Shown here: positions 63,906 through 64,000 of the stretch, one piece after another
Position numbering within the stretch: the first letter of the stretch is position 1
Layout: the number at the start of each line of letters is the position of its first letter
NCBI RefSeq assembly: GCF_027887165.1
Contig: NC_077229.1
Location: forward strand, 207,975,753-208,039,752
Direction of reading: 5' to 3'
Source: Monodelphis domestica
Taxonomy: Eukaryota; Chordata; Mammalia; Didelphimorphia; Didelphidae
DNA length: 64,000 nt
Notes under the pieces: generated by a model
Database searches by the model: none
Seen by the model: the letters and a program-made list of their open reading frames with translations, nothing else
What the model was told of the DNA's origin: nothing
Program-made: the position numbers and the translations under genes

Positions 63906-64000
63906 CAAGAAGCCATAGCATAAACAGTTGTTCTGCCCTGGTAAAACTTATCTAAGTAGATGGGCTAAACCAAGCTAAATTAAGAGTATGTCTATTCTGA

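Overview
The window is marsupial nuclear DNA, not microbial. It has no operons, no dense ORFs and no CRISPR array. It is a mosaic of interspersed repeats surrounding one split gene. Two SINE types recur. Type A begins with a tRNA-like A box (TAGCTCAGTGG), carries a CORE-SINE centre with a B-box-like GGTTCAAATC, and ends in 'aggtaagggttt' plus an A-rich tail; it resembles the WSINE1-like SINEs of Australasian marsupials. Type B shares the CORE centre but ends in an RTE-like tail (sense: gtcggacacgactgaa, then gactgaacaacaac) and resembles Mar-1. Several type A copies still have 12-16 bp target-site duplications. An Australasian marsupial is therefore the best inference; I cannot name the species.

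The only gene I can support is TBC1D7, on the minus strand from a CpG-rich promoter near 38 kb to a poly(A) signal at 13.56 kb. All seven coding exons can be read with matching splice phases (35311-35200, 33290-33210, 29558-29371, 25146-25009, 20460-20315, 16798-16669, 13832-13746). They sum to 882 nt, or 293 codons plus stop, the length I recall for the human protein, with no frameshift or premature stop. TBC1D7 is the third subunit of the TSC1-TSC2 complex, which restrains Rheb and mTORC1. Six coding-exon junctions use GT donors or are otherwise ordinary, except that exon 6 has a GC donor (AG|GCAAGT).

Layout. 1-13.5 kb: L1 3' end, L3/CR1, L2 and SINEs downstream of the gene. 13.5-38.3 kb: TBC1D7, with introns filled by SINEs, L2, L3, L1 pieces and microsatellites. 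37.9-38.7 kb: CpG island. 38.7-64 kb: intergenic DNA with old repeats, two probable solo LTRs, a 7SL RNA pseudogene inside an L3, nonautonomous hAT elements and an internally deleted Tigger element.

I found no previously undescribed biological system. The most interesting local items are the GC-AG intron, a perfect 29-bp-arm hairpin at 5952-6011, the 7SL pseudogene, microsatellites grown from SINE tails close to TBC1D7 splice sites, a long old repeat family that I could not name, and a 139-bp direct duplication at 46.75/47.27 kb. All repeat boundaries were read by eye and may be off by tens of bases.
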